Source: Arthrobacter sp. ISL-65
GTDB taxonomy: Bacteria > Actinomycetota > Actinomycetes > Actinomycetales > Micrococcaceae
Assembly: GCF_018613795.1 (NCBI RefSeq)
Contig: NZ_JAGGPN010000038.1
Coordinates: 124,001 to 188,000 of the forward strand
Length of the DNA stretch: 64,000 nucleotides
Reading direction: 5' to 3'
Shown: piece after piece, positions 33,027 through 41,395 of the stretch
Layout: each line of letters starts with the position of its first letter
Position numbering within the stretch: the stretch's first letter is position 1
Position numbers and translations under genes: made by a program
Notes under the pieces: generated by a model
Told to the model about the DNA's origin: nothing
What the model saw: the letters and a program-made list of their open reading frames with translations, nothing else
The model's database searches: none

Positions 33027-34187
33027 CTAGTTGTTGGTGCAGCCCGGAAGGCCCGATGTGTCGGCGCCCTTGGCGGCCAGCTCGACGGCCGATTTTGCCT
33101 CGTCCAGGTTTTCCACCTTGACCACCTGCAGCCCGTCCGGAATATGCCCCACAACCTCTGCGCAGTTCGCCGCCGGAGCCAGGAACATGGTGGCGCCATC
33201 GGCCCGGGCGCCGTGCATCTTCACCGCGATGCCGCCGATCGGGCCTACCACGCCGTCGGGGCTGATGGTGCCGGTCCCCGCGATGTGTTTTCCACCGGTG
33301 AGATCCCCGGGCGTCAGGGTGTCCATGATTCCCAGGGCGAACATCATCCCGGCGCTCGGGCCGCCCACTTTGTCCAGGGATATCTTCACGTCGAACGGGA
33401 AGGTGAAGCGGTACTGCAGCAGCACGCCCAGGATGTACCGTCCGGACGGGTTCCTCGCCGGCGTCACGGTTTCCGTGATCTGCTTGCCGTCCCGGCTTAC
33501 GACGACGACGGCTGGCTTTCCCTTTCCGGCGGCCAGTTCGTCCTGGATCACCTCCAGTGAGGTGACAGGTTTGGCGTTGATGGAGGTGAAGATGTCACCC
33601 GCCTGCAGCTTGCCCTGCGCCGCCGACCCCTCGGACAGATCCGCCACTTCGAGCTTCTGCCCATAAGGAATGTCGAGCCCCTTCAGGGCCGCCGCCACGG
33701 CGTTCTCCTGCGACGTGGCCATGGCCACGGCACTCTCCTGCTGGGATTTTTCCTTGGTCACACCCGTCGGGAAAATCAGTTCCTCGGGATACACGGCCTT
33801 AGAGCCGTCCAGCCAGGCCGAGAACGCCTCAAAGACGCTGACGGGACCGTTGGGGCCCCCGTCGACGTAGACAGTGGTGAGATCGAGGTTCCCCTTGGCC
33901 GGGAACGTCTCGCGGCCGGAAACGCTGATCACTGGCGTCGCATTCTCCGTGCTTAGCGTGTTGAACGTCGGCCCGGGCGATTCCACCACATACGGGACCG
34001 GCAGGACGGCGGCCGTCACGCCCAGCCCGAGAGCCAGGAGCCCGGACAACGTCATCGCGGAGATGCGGGGATCCCTGCCCCGGGCACGGCGGGACCGGCG
34101 GGCATCCCCGGTTCCGTCGGGATTCCCGCCACCGGCGGCGGGCGCCGGGGACTCCTCTGCGGGCTGGCCGCCCTTGGTAATCGTCAC
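33027..34187 (-). CDS. PDZ and Lon-type (S16) protease-domain membrane protein, YlbL-like
   Basis: 386 aa from the GTG at 34187 (GAGAGG 7 bp upstream). One N-terminal transmembrane helix (MTLSGLLALGLGVTAAVLPV), a PDZ domain in the middle (LSEGSAAQGKLQAGDIFTSI) and a C-terminal Lon-like domain. The catalytic Ser is in VGGPSAGMMFAL and the Lys in GGIAVKMHGA, so it should be an active Ser/Lys peptidase outside the membrane. The ortholog position in M. tuberculosis is Rv3194c. The substrate is unknown. Confidence 0.9.
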   Translation of the reverse strand: MTITKGGQPAEESPAPAAGGGNPDGTGDARRSRRARGRDPRISAMTLSGLLALGLGVTAAVLPVPYVVESPGPTFNTLSTENATPVISVSGRETFPAKGNLDLTTVYVDGGPNGPVSVFEAFSAWLDGSKAVYPEELIFPTGVTKEKSQQESAVAMATSQENAVAAALKGLDIPYGQKLEVADLSEGSAAQGKLQAGDIFTSINAKPVTSLEVIQDELAAGKGKPAVVVVSRDGKQITETVTPARNPSGRYILGVLLQYRFTFPFDVKISLDKVGGPSAGMMFALGIMDTLTPGDLTGGKHIAGTGTISPDGVVGPIGGIAVKMHGARADGATMFLAPAANCAEVVGHIPDGLQVVKVENLDEAKSAVELAAKGADTSGLPGCTNN

Positions 34188-34409
34188 TGAAGGACCTCTC
34201 CGCACCGCGTCGTTCAGCGCTGCACCGCGGCCGCAGCCCGGCGGACGGCCGGGGCGCAGCCTACATACGTTCCGGCTTCTAACAGTACGCGTCCGGGCCT
34301 GCCGTTAGCTCTTTGCCTACAGCGAACGTCCCCGCTTTCAGCAGACAGCCGCTCCCGCACAGGGGTAGCGTGAAGTTGATTAATAGTCACACCGACGATC
34401 GGCGGGATC

Positions 34410-35864
34410 ATGACCTCCAATCCACTCAATCCGTCCAATGGCGACGAAAATCCAAAGGATCCGCTCGCGGAGATGCTGCAGAACCTCATGGGCGGCAAGG
34501 GCCTGGGTGACATTGACCCCGCAGAACTGGCCAAAGCCGCCGGACTGCCGAACGATCCCAACCTGCTGGCCCAGATGTTTTCCCAGGTGCAGGCCATGAT
34601 GAGCGCGCCCTCGGAGGGCCCGGTCAACTGGAAGCTCGCCCATGACAACGCCCGCCGCGTGGCCGCCGGGAGCTCCGACCCCTCGGTCACGTCCGCCCAG
34701 TCACGCGAAGTAGATGAGGCGCTGCGGCTGGCCGAACTGTGGCTCGACCAGGTCACGGACCTGCCCGCTACAGGCCTCATCGGCAAGGCGTGGTCCCGCG
34801 CCGAATGGGTGGAGGAGACACTCGGCACCTGGAAGCGTCTGACGGAACCCGTGGCCAACAGTGTGGCCAACGCCCTCTCCACTGCCATGACGGAGCAGAT
34901 GCCGGAGGAGATGAAGTCCATGATGGGCGGCGCCTCGTCCATGCTGCAGAACGTGGGCGGTGCCATCTTCGGCATGCAGCTGGGCCAGGCCATCGGAGCC
35001 CTGTCCACCGATGTGGTCAGCTCCACGGACATCGGAGTTCCGTTGGCCGATCTGGAGATGGCGCTGCTTCCCGGCAATGTTGCCAAGTTCGGCGAGGGGC
35101 TCAGCCTTCCCGAAAACGACATCAGGCTCTTCCTCGCCGTCCGAGAGGCCGCCCATGCCCGCCTGTTCGTCCAGGTTCCGTGGCTGCGCGGGCACCTGCT
35201 GGGTGCCATTGAGGCCTACGCCCGCGGCATTCACATCGACACGTCGCGGATCGAGGAGCTGGCGCGGGACCTTGATCCCAGCAACCCGGAGGGGATCCAG
35301 GAGGCCCTTTCGCAGGGCGTCTTCATGCCGCAGCGCACACCGGCGCAGGACCAGGCCCTGCAGAAGCTGGAGACGGCCCTTGCCCTCGTCGAGGGGTGGG
35401 TGGACGAGCTCACCGCTGCCGCCACGGACAAGGTCCTCCCCTCGGCTGCAGCGCTCCGCGAAACGGTCCGCCGCCGCCGGGCCACCGGCGGTCCCGCGGA
35501 ACATGCGTTCGCTTCCCTCGTCGGACTGGAGCTGCGGCCCCGCCGCCTCCGTGAAGCCGCCACGCTGTGGGCGTCCCTCAAAGCCGAGCGCGGCATCGAC
35601 GGCCGCGACGCCATCTGGAAGCATCCGGACCTGCTCCCCACCGCCGAGGATCTTGACGATCCCAAGGGATTCAGCGAACGCCGCAAGCTCGCCGAGGCCG
35701 GTGACAGCGAAGTGGACGATGCCCTTCAGAAGCTGCTGAACGGCGGTTTCGACAGCCCGGCCGAAAGCGCTGGGGACGGGCACGACGCCGAAACGACCGA
35801 AGGCGGGGACGGCGGCACCGAAAAGACCGACGACGACGAAGACGGCTCCGCTCCGAAGAGCTAG
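34410..35864 (+). CDS. Zincin-like metalloprotease, PF10103/DUF2342 family
   Basis: 484 aa, Rv3195-like. The core AIFGMQLGQAIGALSTDVVS is a hallmark of the family, and REAAHARLFVQVPWLR holds its metal-binding segment (EAAH instead of HExxH). The C-terminal 50 residues are an acidic Asp/Glu/Gly/Thr tail. Described as a zinc-dependent hydrolase in annotation; no substrate is known. Divergent from the PDZ/S16 gene, with a 222-bp intergenic region that must hold both promoters. Confidence 0.82.
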   Translation: MTSNPLNPSNGDENPKDPLAEMLQNLMGGKGLGDIDPAELAKAAGLPNDPNLLAQMFSQVQAMMSAPSEGPVNWKLAHDNARRVAAGSSDPSVTSAQSREVDEALRLAELWLDQVTDLPATGLIGKAWSRAEWVEETLGTWKRLTEPVANSVANALSTAMTEQMPEEMKSMMGGASSMLQNVGGAIFGMQLGQAIGALSTDVVSSTDIGVPLADLEMALLPGNVAKFGEGLSLPENDIRLFLAVREAAHARLFVQVPWLRGHLLGAIEAYARGIHIDTSRIEELARDLDPSNPEGIQEALSQGVFMPQRTPAQDQALQKLETALALVEGWVDELTAAATDKVLPSAAALRETVRRRRATGGPAEHAFASLVGLELRPRRLREAATLWASLKAERGIDGRDAIWKHPDLLPTAEDLDDPKGFSERRKLAEAGDSEVDDALQKLLNGGFDSPAESAGDGHDAETTEGGDGGTEKTDDDEDGSAPKS

Positions 35865-35871
35865 GCGTACC

Positions 35872-35978
35872 CCGCTGGTTGAGCCTGAGCCTACGACCGC
35901 CGGGTCCCCTGGCCGAGCTTGCCAGGTTAGGGACCGGTTGGGGAGCGCAACCCCGGTTTCGACAAGCTCAACCAGCGG
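35872..35978. repeat. REP-like palindromic element between convergent genes
   Basis: CCGCTGGTTGAGC (35872-35884) and its exact complement (35966-35978), with nested smaller dyads inside (GGGTCCC/GGGACC region and GGGGAGCGCAACCCC). The right side holds TTTCGACAAGCTCAACCA, a sequence type common in intergenic repeats of actinobacteria. It may also stop transcription from both sides. Confidence 0.65.
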
Positions 35979-35993
35979 ACTACGAAGTACCGC

Positions 35994-36596
35994 TCAGTCG
36001 GCGTCCCCTGGTGTGGCTGCTTCGCCTGCCGGTAGGCCACGTGACGTGGCAAACGACACGCCCTCCAGGAAGGCCTTGGCACGCTCCGTTTCGGGGTAGG
36101 CCTCCAGCAGCTTCCAGAACGCCGCGTTATGCCCTGCCACCAGCAGGTGCGCGAGTTCATGCAGCAGCACGTAGTCGATGACCCACTGCGGCATGGGCCG
36201 GAGCTTATCTGAAAGCCGGATGGACCCGTCCGAGGGGGTGGCTGAACCCCAGCGGGAGTTCTGGTTGCTGACCCACCGGACCGATGTCGGGGCCGACCTG
36301 CCGCCGAAGTACCTGGCCGAAAGCTGCGCAGCGTGCGCGGCCAGCGCCGCGTCCGAGGAAGGCCGCCGCCCCGCACCGCTGGAACGCTTCTCCCCCTGGG
36401 TCCGGAGCTTCTCCAGCATCCGGTGAACCCAGTCCGCCTCCTGCGCCCGGCTGAAGTGGGCGGGGATGGCGACGACGGCGGTGCCGTTCTCCCAGAAGGC
36501 CGCGACTGTGCGGCGCCGCCGGGCGGAGCGGCGGACCTCCACGGGCGCGCCGTCGTGGGTGATCAATGGCGTGCCGGTCTCAAGTTTTCCGGGCAT
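35994..36596 (-). CDS. YgjP-like metallopeptidase-domain protein (M48-related, DUF45)
   Basis: 200 aa. The zinc motif HELAH is in VLLHELAHLLVAGHNAAFW, with a third His in GHNAAFW; the upstream NQNSRWGSATPSDGSIRLSD segment is typical of YgjP/SprT-like proteins. The ATG overlaps the uvrD2 stop by 1 nt (TAATG), which implies cotranslation with the helicase. Role unknown; a protease acting on DNA-bound proteins is a guess from SprT-like relatives. Confidence 0.85.
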   Translation of the reverse strand: MPGKLETGTPLITHDGAPVEVRRSARRRRTVAAFWENGTAVVAIPAHFSRAQEADWVHRMLEKLRTQGEKRSSGAGRRPSSDAALAAHAAQLSARYFGGRSAPTSVRWVSNQNSRWGSATPSDGSIRLSDKLRPMPQWVIDYVLLHELAHLLVAGHNAAFWKLLEAYPETERAKAFLEGVSFATSRGLPAGEAATPGDAD

Positions 36597-38728
36597 TACA
36601 GCGTGCTGCTTTCCGTCAGGACCGCGAGGACTGCCTCGCCGTACCGCTCCAGTTTGGACGGGCCGACGCCCGCGAGCTGGGCCAGTTCCTCCAGTGAGGA
36701 CGGCCGGGCTTCGGCGATGGCGGTGAGGGTTGCGTCGGTGAAAACCACGAAGGCCGGGACGTCGGCGGAGTGCGCGACCTCCTTGCGCCATTCACGGAGG
36801 GCGTTGAACGTCTGCTCTTCATAGCTGGGCGGGCACTGGCTGCAGCGGCCGACCTTCCGCTCGGCTCCGCTGGCCAGCATGCTGCCGCAGACCCGGCAGG
36901 ACGCCGGCGTGGCCGCCTTGCGGCGCGGCGCGGGCCCCCTCCCCCGTGCGGCCGAGCTGGCCACGGAGTCCGGGCGCAGCCCGTCGAGGAAGCGGGACGG
37001 CTTCCGGTTGGCACGCCCGCCAGGGGTCCGAGCGGTGGACCACGAGAGGGACAGGTGCTCGCGGGCCCGCGTGATGCCGACATAGAGCAGCCGGCGTTCC
37101 TCGTCCACCGCGGCGGGATCGTCCGCGAAGGAGATGGGCATGAGCCCTTCGCTCAGCCCGACGAGGAACACCGCGTCCCATTCAAGGCCTTTTGCCGCGT
37201 GCAGGGACGCCAGCGTAACCCCTTGGACGGTCGGGGCGTGCTGGGCAACGGAGCGCTCCTGAAGCTCGTTGACGAAGTCAGCCAGGCCGAACTGCGGCCC
37301 GCGGTTCTGCGCCAGCTCGTCCGCCAGAGCCACGAGGGCGGCCAGCGATTCCCAGCGTTCCCGCAAGGCACCGCCGCTGTGCGGGGCCGTGTCCGTGTAA
37401 CCCAGCGACGCGACGATGTCGCGCACCAGCTGGCCCAGCGGCTGGGGATCGGACTCGGATACGGCACGGGTGGCCGCACGGAGCTGGAGGATCGCGTCGC
37501 GGACCTCCTTCCGGGCAAAGAACCGCTCGCCGCCGCGCAGCTGGTAGCCGATCCCGGCCGACGCCAGGGCCTGCTCGTAGGCCTCCGACTGGCCGTTGGT
37601 ACGGAACAGGACAGCGACCTCACTCGCCGGCACGCCGTCGTCGAGGAGCGTGCGGATCTTGCCGGCGACCGTTGCAGCCTCGGCTTCGTCATCCGTGCAT
37701 TCCGTGAATTGGGGCAGGGGTCCCGGGTTCCGCTGTGCCACGAGCTTCAGCGGCACGGCCCAGGCAGCATCGGCCGCCGGTCCGCCGCTCCGGCGCGAGG
37801 CGAGGAGATCGTTGGCCAGCTTGACCACCTGCGGCGTGGAGCGGTAGTCGCGGACCAGCTTGACCACGTTCGCGTCCGGGTACTGGGCCTTGAACCCGAG
37901 GAGGTGCTTCGGGGATGCTCCAGTGAACGAGTAAATGGTCTGGCTGGCGTCACCCACGACGCACAGTTCGTTGCGGCCGCCAAGCCAGAGCTCCAGGAGG
38001 CGCTGCTGCAACGGGGAAACGTCCTGGTATTCGTCCACCACGAAGTGCCGGTACTGTTCCCGGACCGTCGCCGCCACCTTGGGGTCCTCCTGCAGGATGC
38101 CCACAGTAATCAGAAGGACGTCCTCGAAGTCGATGACGTTGCGGTCAGTCTTGACGTCCTCGTAGGCCTGGAAGACGCGGGCCACGGCCGTGAGATCAAA
38201 GCCACCCGGCGCGCCCCTGTCCTGTGCGTTTTCCAGATAGTTGGCGGGCGTGAGCATGGATACCTTGGCCCATTCAATTTCCGACGCCAGGTCGCGGATG
38301 GAGGCGCGGTCGGTGCTCAGCCGGAGCCGGCGGGCGGCCTCGGCGATCATTTGTGCCTTGTGGTCCAGCAGGTTGGGCAGCGCCCCGCCCACCGCCTGCG
38401 GCCAGAAAAACTGCAGCTGCCGCAGCGCGGCCGCATGGAACGTCCTGGCCTGGACGTTCCCGACCCCAAGGTCGCGGAGCCGGCTGCGCATTTCCGCTGC
38501 CGCCCGCGCCGTAAACGTGACGGCCAGCAGCCGCTGCGGACTGTAGACCCCCGAGTGCACGCCGTAGGCGATCCTGTGGGTGATGGCGCGGGTTTTGCCG
38601 GTGCCGGCTCCGGCGAGCACGCAGAGGGGGCCGGTCAGGGTGGTGGCCACTTCCCGCTGCTCCGCGTCGAGGCCGCCAAGGATCCGGTCCTCCAGGGAGG
38701 CGTTGCCATCAGGATTTTCTGTCGTCAC
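36596..38728 (-). CDS. uvrD2: ATP-dependent DNA helicase UvrD2
   Basis: 710 aa superfamily 1 helicase. Walker A AGAGTGKTRAITHRI, motif II VDEYQDVSPLQQ, motif III VGDASQTIYSFTGA, motif IV LVRDYRSTP, motif V LASLHAAKGLEWD and motif VI YVGITRARE are all present. After the motor comes a four-cysteine zinc module (CRVCGS and CSQCP) and a C-terminal HRDC domain (LEELAQLAGVGPSKLERYG), the layout of mycobacterial UvrD2. GTG start. It is coupled to the downstream metallopeptidase gene. Confidence 0.93.
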   Translation of the reverse strand: MTTENPDGNASLEDRILGGLDAEQREVATTLTGPLCVLAGAGTGKTRAITHRIAYGVHSGVYSPQRLLAVTFTARAAAEMRSRLRDLGVGNVQARTFHAAALRQLQFFWPQAVGGALPNLLDHKAQMIAEAARRLRLSTDRASIRDLASEIEWAKVSMLTPANYLENAQDRGAPGGFDLTAVARVFQAYEDVKTDRNVIDFEDVLLITVGILQEDPKVAATVREQYRHFVVDEYQDVSPLQQRLLELWLGGRNELCVVGDASQTIYSFTGASPKHLLGFKAQYPDANVVKLVRDYRSTPQVVKLANDLLASRRSGGPAADAAWAVPLKLVAQRNPGPLPQFTECTDDEAEAATVAGKIRTLLDDGVPASEVAVLFRTNGQSEAYEQALASAGIGYQLRGGERFFARKEVRDAILQLRAATRAVSESDPQPLGQLVRDIVASLGYTDTAPHSGGALRERWESLAALVALADELAQNRGPQFGLADFVNELQERSVAQHAPTVQGVTLASLHAAKGLEWDAVFLVGLSEGLMPISFADDPAAVDEERRLLYVGITRAREHLSLSWSTARTPGGRANRKPSRFLDGLRPDSVASSAARGRGPAPRRKAATPASCRVCGSMLASGAERKVGRCSQCPPSYEEQTFNALREWRKEVAHSADVPAFVVFTDATLTAIAEARPSSLEELAQLAGVGPSKLERYGEAVLAVLTESSTL

Positions 38729-38814
38729 TTCTTGCTGCTTGCTTCATGTGGATGGATGGGCTGCTCCGCCAGGGTGGCGTCAACGGTAGGCATGTTGCCG
38801 GCCGGGCGTGCCGG

Positions 38815-39867
38815 TCAGTCGTCGGCCGGACGGTCCTGAATCACGCCGCCGTACCAGTGCTCGATGAGGGACCTGGCGATGGAGAGCCTGGTGGAGATGG
38901 TAATTTCGCCGCTGAGCACTGCCTCCTGGAGTTCCTCCCGGCTGAACCAGCGCGCCCTGGTGACCTCGACGCCGTCGGGCTTTGCTTCCGTGTCGTCGGT
39001 GACGGCTGTAAATCCGAGCATAAGGGACGCCGGGAACGGCCACGACTGGGAGCCGAGGTACTGGCACGCCCTGACCCGCACGCCCACCTCTTCCTGGATT
39101 TCCCGGACGACGGCCTGTTCGAGGGATTCCCCGGGCTCGACGAACCCGGCCAGCGTGGAGTAGTTCTTCGCATCCAGCGGACCGCCACCGCCCAGCAGAA
39201 CGCGGCCGTCCGGGCCAACCACCGTGACGATGATGGCCGGATCCGTTCGCGGATAGTGTTCGGAGTTGTCAGCGGGGCAGCGCCGGACCCATCCGCCGGC
39301 CTCCACGGTGGTGACAGCGCCGCACCGGGGGCAGTGGGTGTGGGTGGCGTGCCAATTGGCAATGGCACTGGCCTCAACGAACAGGGCGGTGTGCGTCGCG
39401 TCCAGTTGCGCGGCGACGTCCCGGAAGCCTTCCCAGGCGGCACCGGCGGGCAGGCCGGCCGAACCGGGGTCCACCGGTTCCGGCAGGATGAACAGCAGGA
39501 GGCCGGTTCCGGCAGGCAGGTCCTCGGAGCCGAGGGCCGCGCCGAGATAGATGATGTGCGCCGGGCCGGCCGCCGACCCCTCAAGCCGGTCCAGCAGCGG
39601 TCCGGCCTCTGCCAGAACGAGCGCGTCCCCGTGCACCAGCGCATGCCGGCCGGACAGGAGCATGGCTTTGGCGGTTCCGGCGGCCAGCAGGTCCGGAACG
39701 AGGCCTGGCCTAATCCGTTCGACGGACCCCCTGTTGACCATTGCGGGCCGAACCGGCAGCACGGTGTCGAAGAGATGGTTGGCCGCCAGTTCACCTGCCC
39801 GCAGCTGATTTTCCGGGATGGCGCCCGCCGCTTGACCGACCGGCACAGCGGCCTCCGCATGACTCAT
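38815..39867 (-). CDS. nudC: NAD(+) diphosphatase NudC
   Basis: 350 aa Nudix hydrolase that cuts NADH and NAD-capped RNA. The Nudix box is GFVEPGESLEQAVVREIQEE followed by VGVRV, and the NudC marker SQSWPFPASLMLGF is present. The zinc ribbon has CPRC at one end but only one Cys in RRCPADNSEHYPR, where E. coli NudC has two. Located 86 bp before uvrD2, as in M. tuberculosis (Rv3199c-Rv3198c). Confidence 0.93.
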   Translation of the reverse strand: MSHAEAAVPVGQAAGAIPENQLRAGELAANHLFDTVLPVRPAMVNRGSVERIRPGLVPDLLAAGTAKAMLLSGRHALVHGDALVLAEAGPLLDRLEGSAAGPAHIIYLGAALGSEDLPAGTGLLLFILPEPVDPGSAGLPAGAAWEGFRDVAAQLDATHTALFVEASAIANWHATHTHCPRCGAVTTVEAGGWVRRCPADNSEHYPRTDPAIIVTVVGPDGRVLLGGGGPLDAKNYSTLAGFVEPGESLEQAVVREIQEEVGVRVRACQYLGSQSWPFPASLMLGFTAVTDDTEAKPDGVEVTRARWFSREELQEAVLSGEITISTRLSIARSLIEHWYGGVIQDRPADD

Positions 39868-40031
39868 GTATCCACCGTACTGACTCGCAGTGACAATTTA
39901 CATTTCAGTAGGCACCGGCGGGCCTGGACGGTCCGCCGTTCCCTGGCCCCGCGGTACCCATATTTGTGCGGATCTCGAGACTCGCCGCGACACATCGCTG
40001 TCTTGGACGCCGCTCAATCTACCGTGGAACC

Positions 40032-41360
40032 GTGAGAAGAGAACCAATCGAACTGGCAGCTGTGGCCACCGCGGCAGTCCCCGGACTGAGCCCGACTGCT
40101 GTGAGCTCTGCCCCGGATGACCCGGCGGACTTTGATTCGGCTCTCCTTCTTGATGCAGAAGGCAAGCGCTGGCGCGTCCGCTCACCCCGCCACCCGGAAG
40201 CCAGCACCAGGCTGGAGACCGAGTTCCTGGTGCTGCGCGCCTTCGCGCCCGCCATCCGGGCCGAACTGCCGTTCCTCATGCCGACCGTGGCCGGCACCGT
40301 CCGGCAGCAGGACCTGACCACCTTCGTGTACTCGCACCTCCAAGGCACCACGCGCACCGTTGAAGAGCTAACGGCAGGCCCGCAGGAACTGGCGAAGGAG
40401 ATCGGCAGCGCGCTGGCGGCCATTCATGACCTGCCCCGCGCGCTGGTTAGCAACGCCGACCTTCCCAGTTACACCCCGAACGAGTTTCGCCAGCGCAGGC
40501 TCAACGAACTCGACATGGCCGCGACCACAGGCAAAATTCCGGCCCTCCTGCTCCGCCGTTGGGAGCACGCCATGGAAGACGTCTCGCTCTGGCGCTTCAA
40601 CCCCTGTGTGGTGCACGGTGACCTGCACGAGGACAACCTGCTGGTCGAGGACCACCGCGTCACGGCCGTCACCGGCTGGACCGACCTGCGCATCGGCGAT
40701 CCCGCCGACGACCTCGCCTGGCTCGTGGCATCCAATGAGCACGAATTCGTCGACGCCGTGGTCAAGCACTACACCGCGAAGCGCCGCGATGCGCCGGACA
40801 ACCACCTGCTGCGCCGGGCCGCGCTCTCGGCTGAATTTGCGCTCGCCCAGTACCTCGTCAAGGGCATCGCGGCGGCCGACGCCGACATGATCGCCGAGGC
40901 GGAAGGCATGCTTTCCACGCTGGCCGAGGACATCGCCGAATACGGCGGCCAGCCCATCAGCGTGGAACCCCTGCCTCCGGCCAAGCCCGACTCCCCGCCA
41001 ACCGGCCAGGCACCGGCCGCTCCCGGTCTCGTGGATGCCCCTGCCGCCACCGACAACTCGGAGGCCATGCCCGCCGTCCACGTCACCCCCATCCCCGTTG
41101 ACGTGACACCGGTCCCGGTCGAGGTGACGCCCATCCCGGTTGACGAGGAGAACGCCGAGGGCACCACCGACCAGCCGTCCGGCCAGGACGCGTCGCAGGG
41201 CACAGCGGATGATGAGGCAGCGGAGGATTCTGGCGCCTCTGACCAGGCCGAATCCACCGGTTCGGAAGACGGGACCCAGGAAGATGCCGCGGCCCGGAAG
41301 CCCTCGGGCGCCGACACCTCCACCGTTGCCCTCACGGTGGTCGACGCGAAAACGACCTAG
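40032..41360 (+). CDS. APH-like phosphotransferase with repeat-rich tail
   Basis: 442 aa from the GTG at 40032. The kinase-like core (about 1-300) has the Brenner motif VVHGDLHEDNLLVED and the DLAWLV segment of the aminoglycoside/choline kinase fold; the metal-binding Asp is shifted to GWTDLRIGDPADDLAWL. The C-terminal 140 residues are disordered and acidic, with three tandem units of VTPIPVD/VTPVPVE at about 355-377. This is probably a maltokinase/macrolide-kinase relative, but the substrate is unknown. Diverges from nudC and converges on adnB. Confidence 0.75.
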   Translation: MRREPIELAAVATAAVPGLSPTAVSSAPDDPADFDSALLLDAEGKRWRVRSPRHPEASTRLETEFLVLRAFAPAIRAELPFLMPTVAGTVRQQDLTTFVYSHLQGTTRTVEELTAGPQELAKEIGSALAAIHDLPRALVSNADLPSYTPNEFRQRRLNELDMAATTGKIPALLLRRWEHAMEDVSLWRFNPCVVHGDLHEDNLLVEDHRVTAVTGWTDLRIGDPADDLAWLVASNEHEFVDAVVKHYTAKRRDAPDNHLLRRAALSAEFALAQYLVKGIAAADADMIAEAEGMLSTLAEDIAEYGGQPISVEPLPPAKPDSPPTGQAPAAPGLVDAPAATDNSEAMPAVHVTPIPVDVTPVPVEVTPIPVDEENAEGTTDQPSGQDASQGTADDEAAEDSGASDQAESTGSEDGTQEDAAARKPSGADTSTVALTVVDAKTT

Positions 41361-41395
41361 CCGGCCAAGGCGACCTGGCCGGGCCACTGCGCTTC

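Noticed and set aside
36770..38839. 689-aa frame on the plus strand
   Set aside because: Lies opposite uvrD2, which has every helicase motif; no known domain in the shadow.
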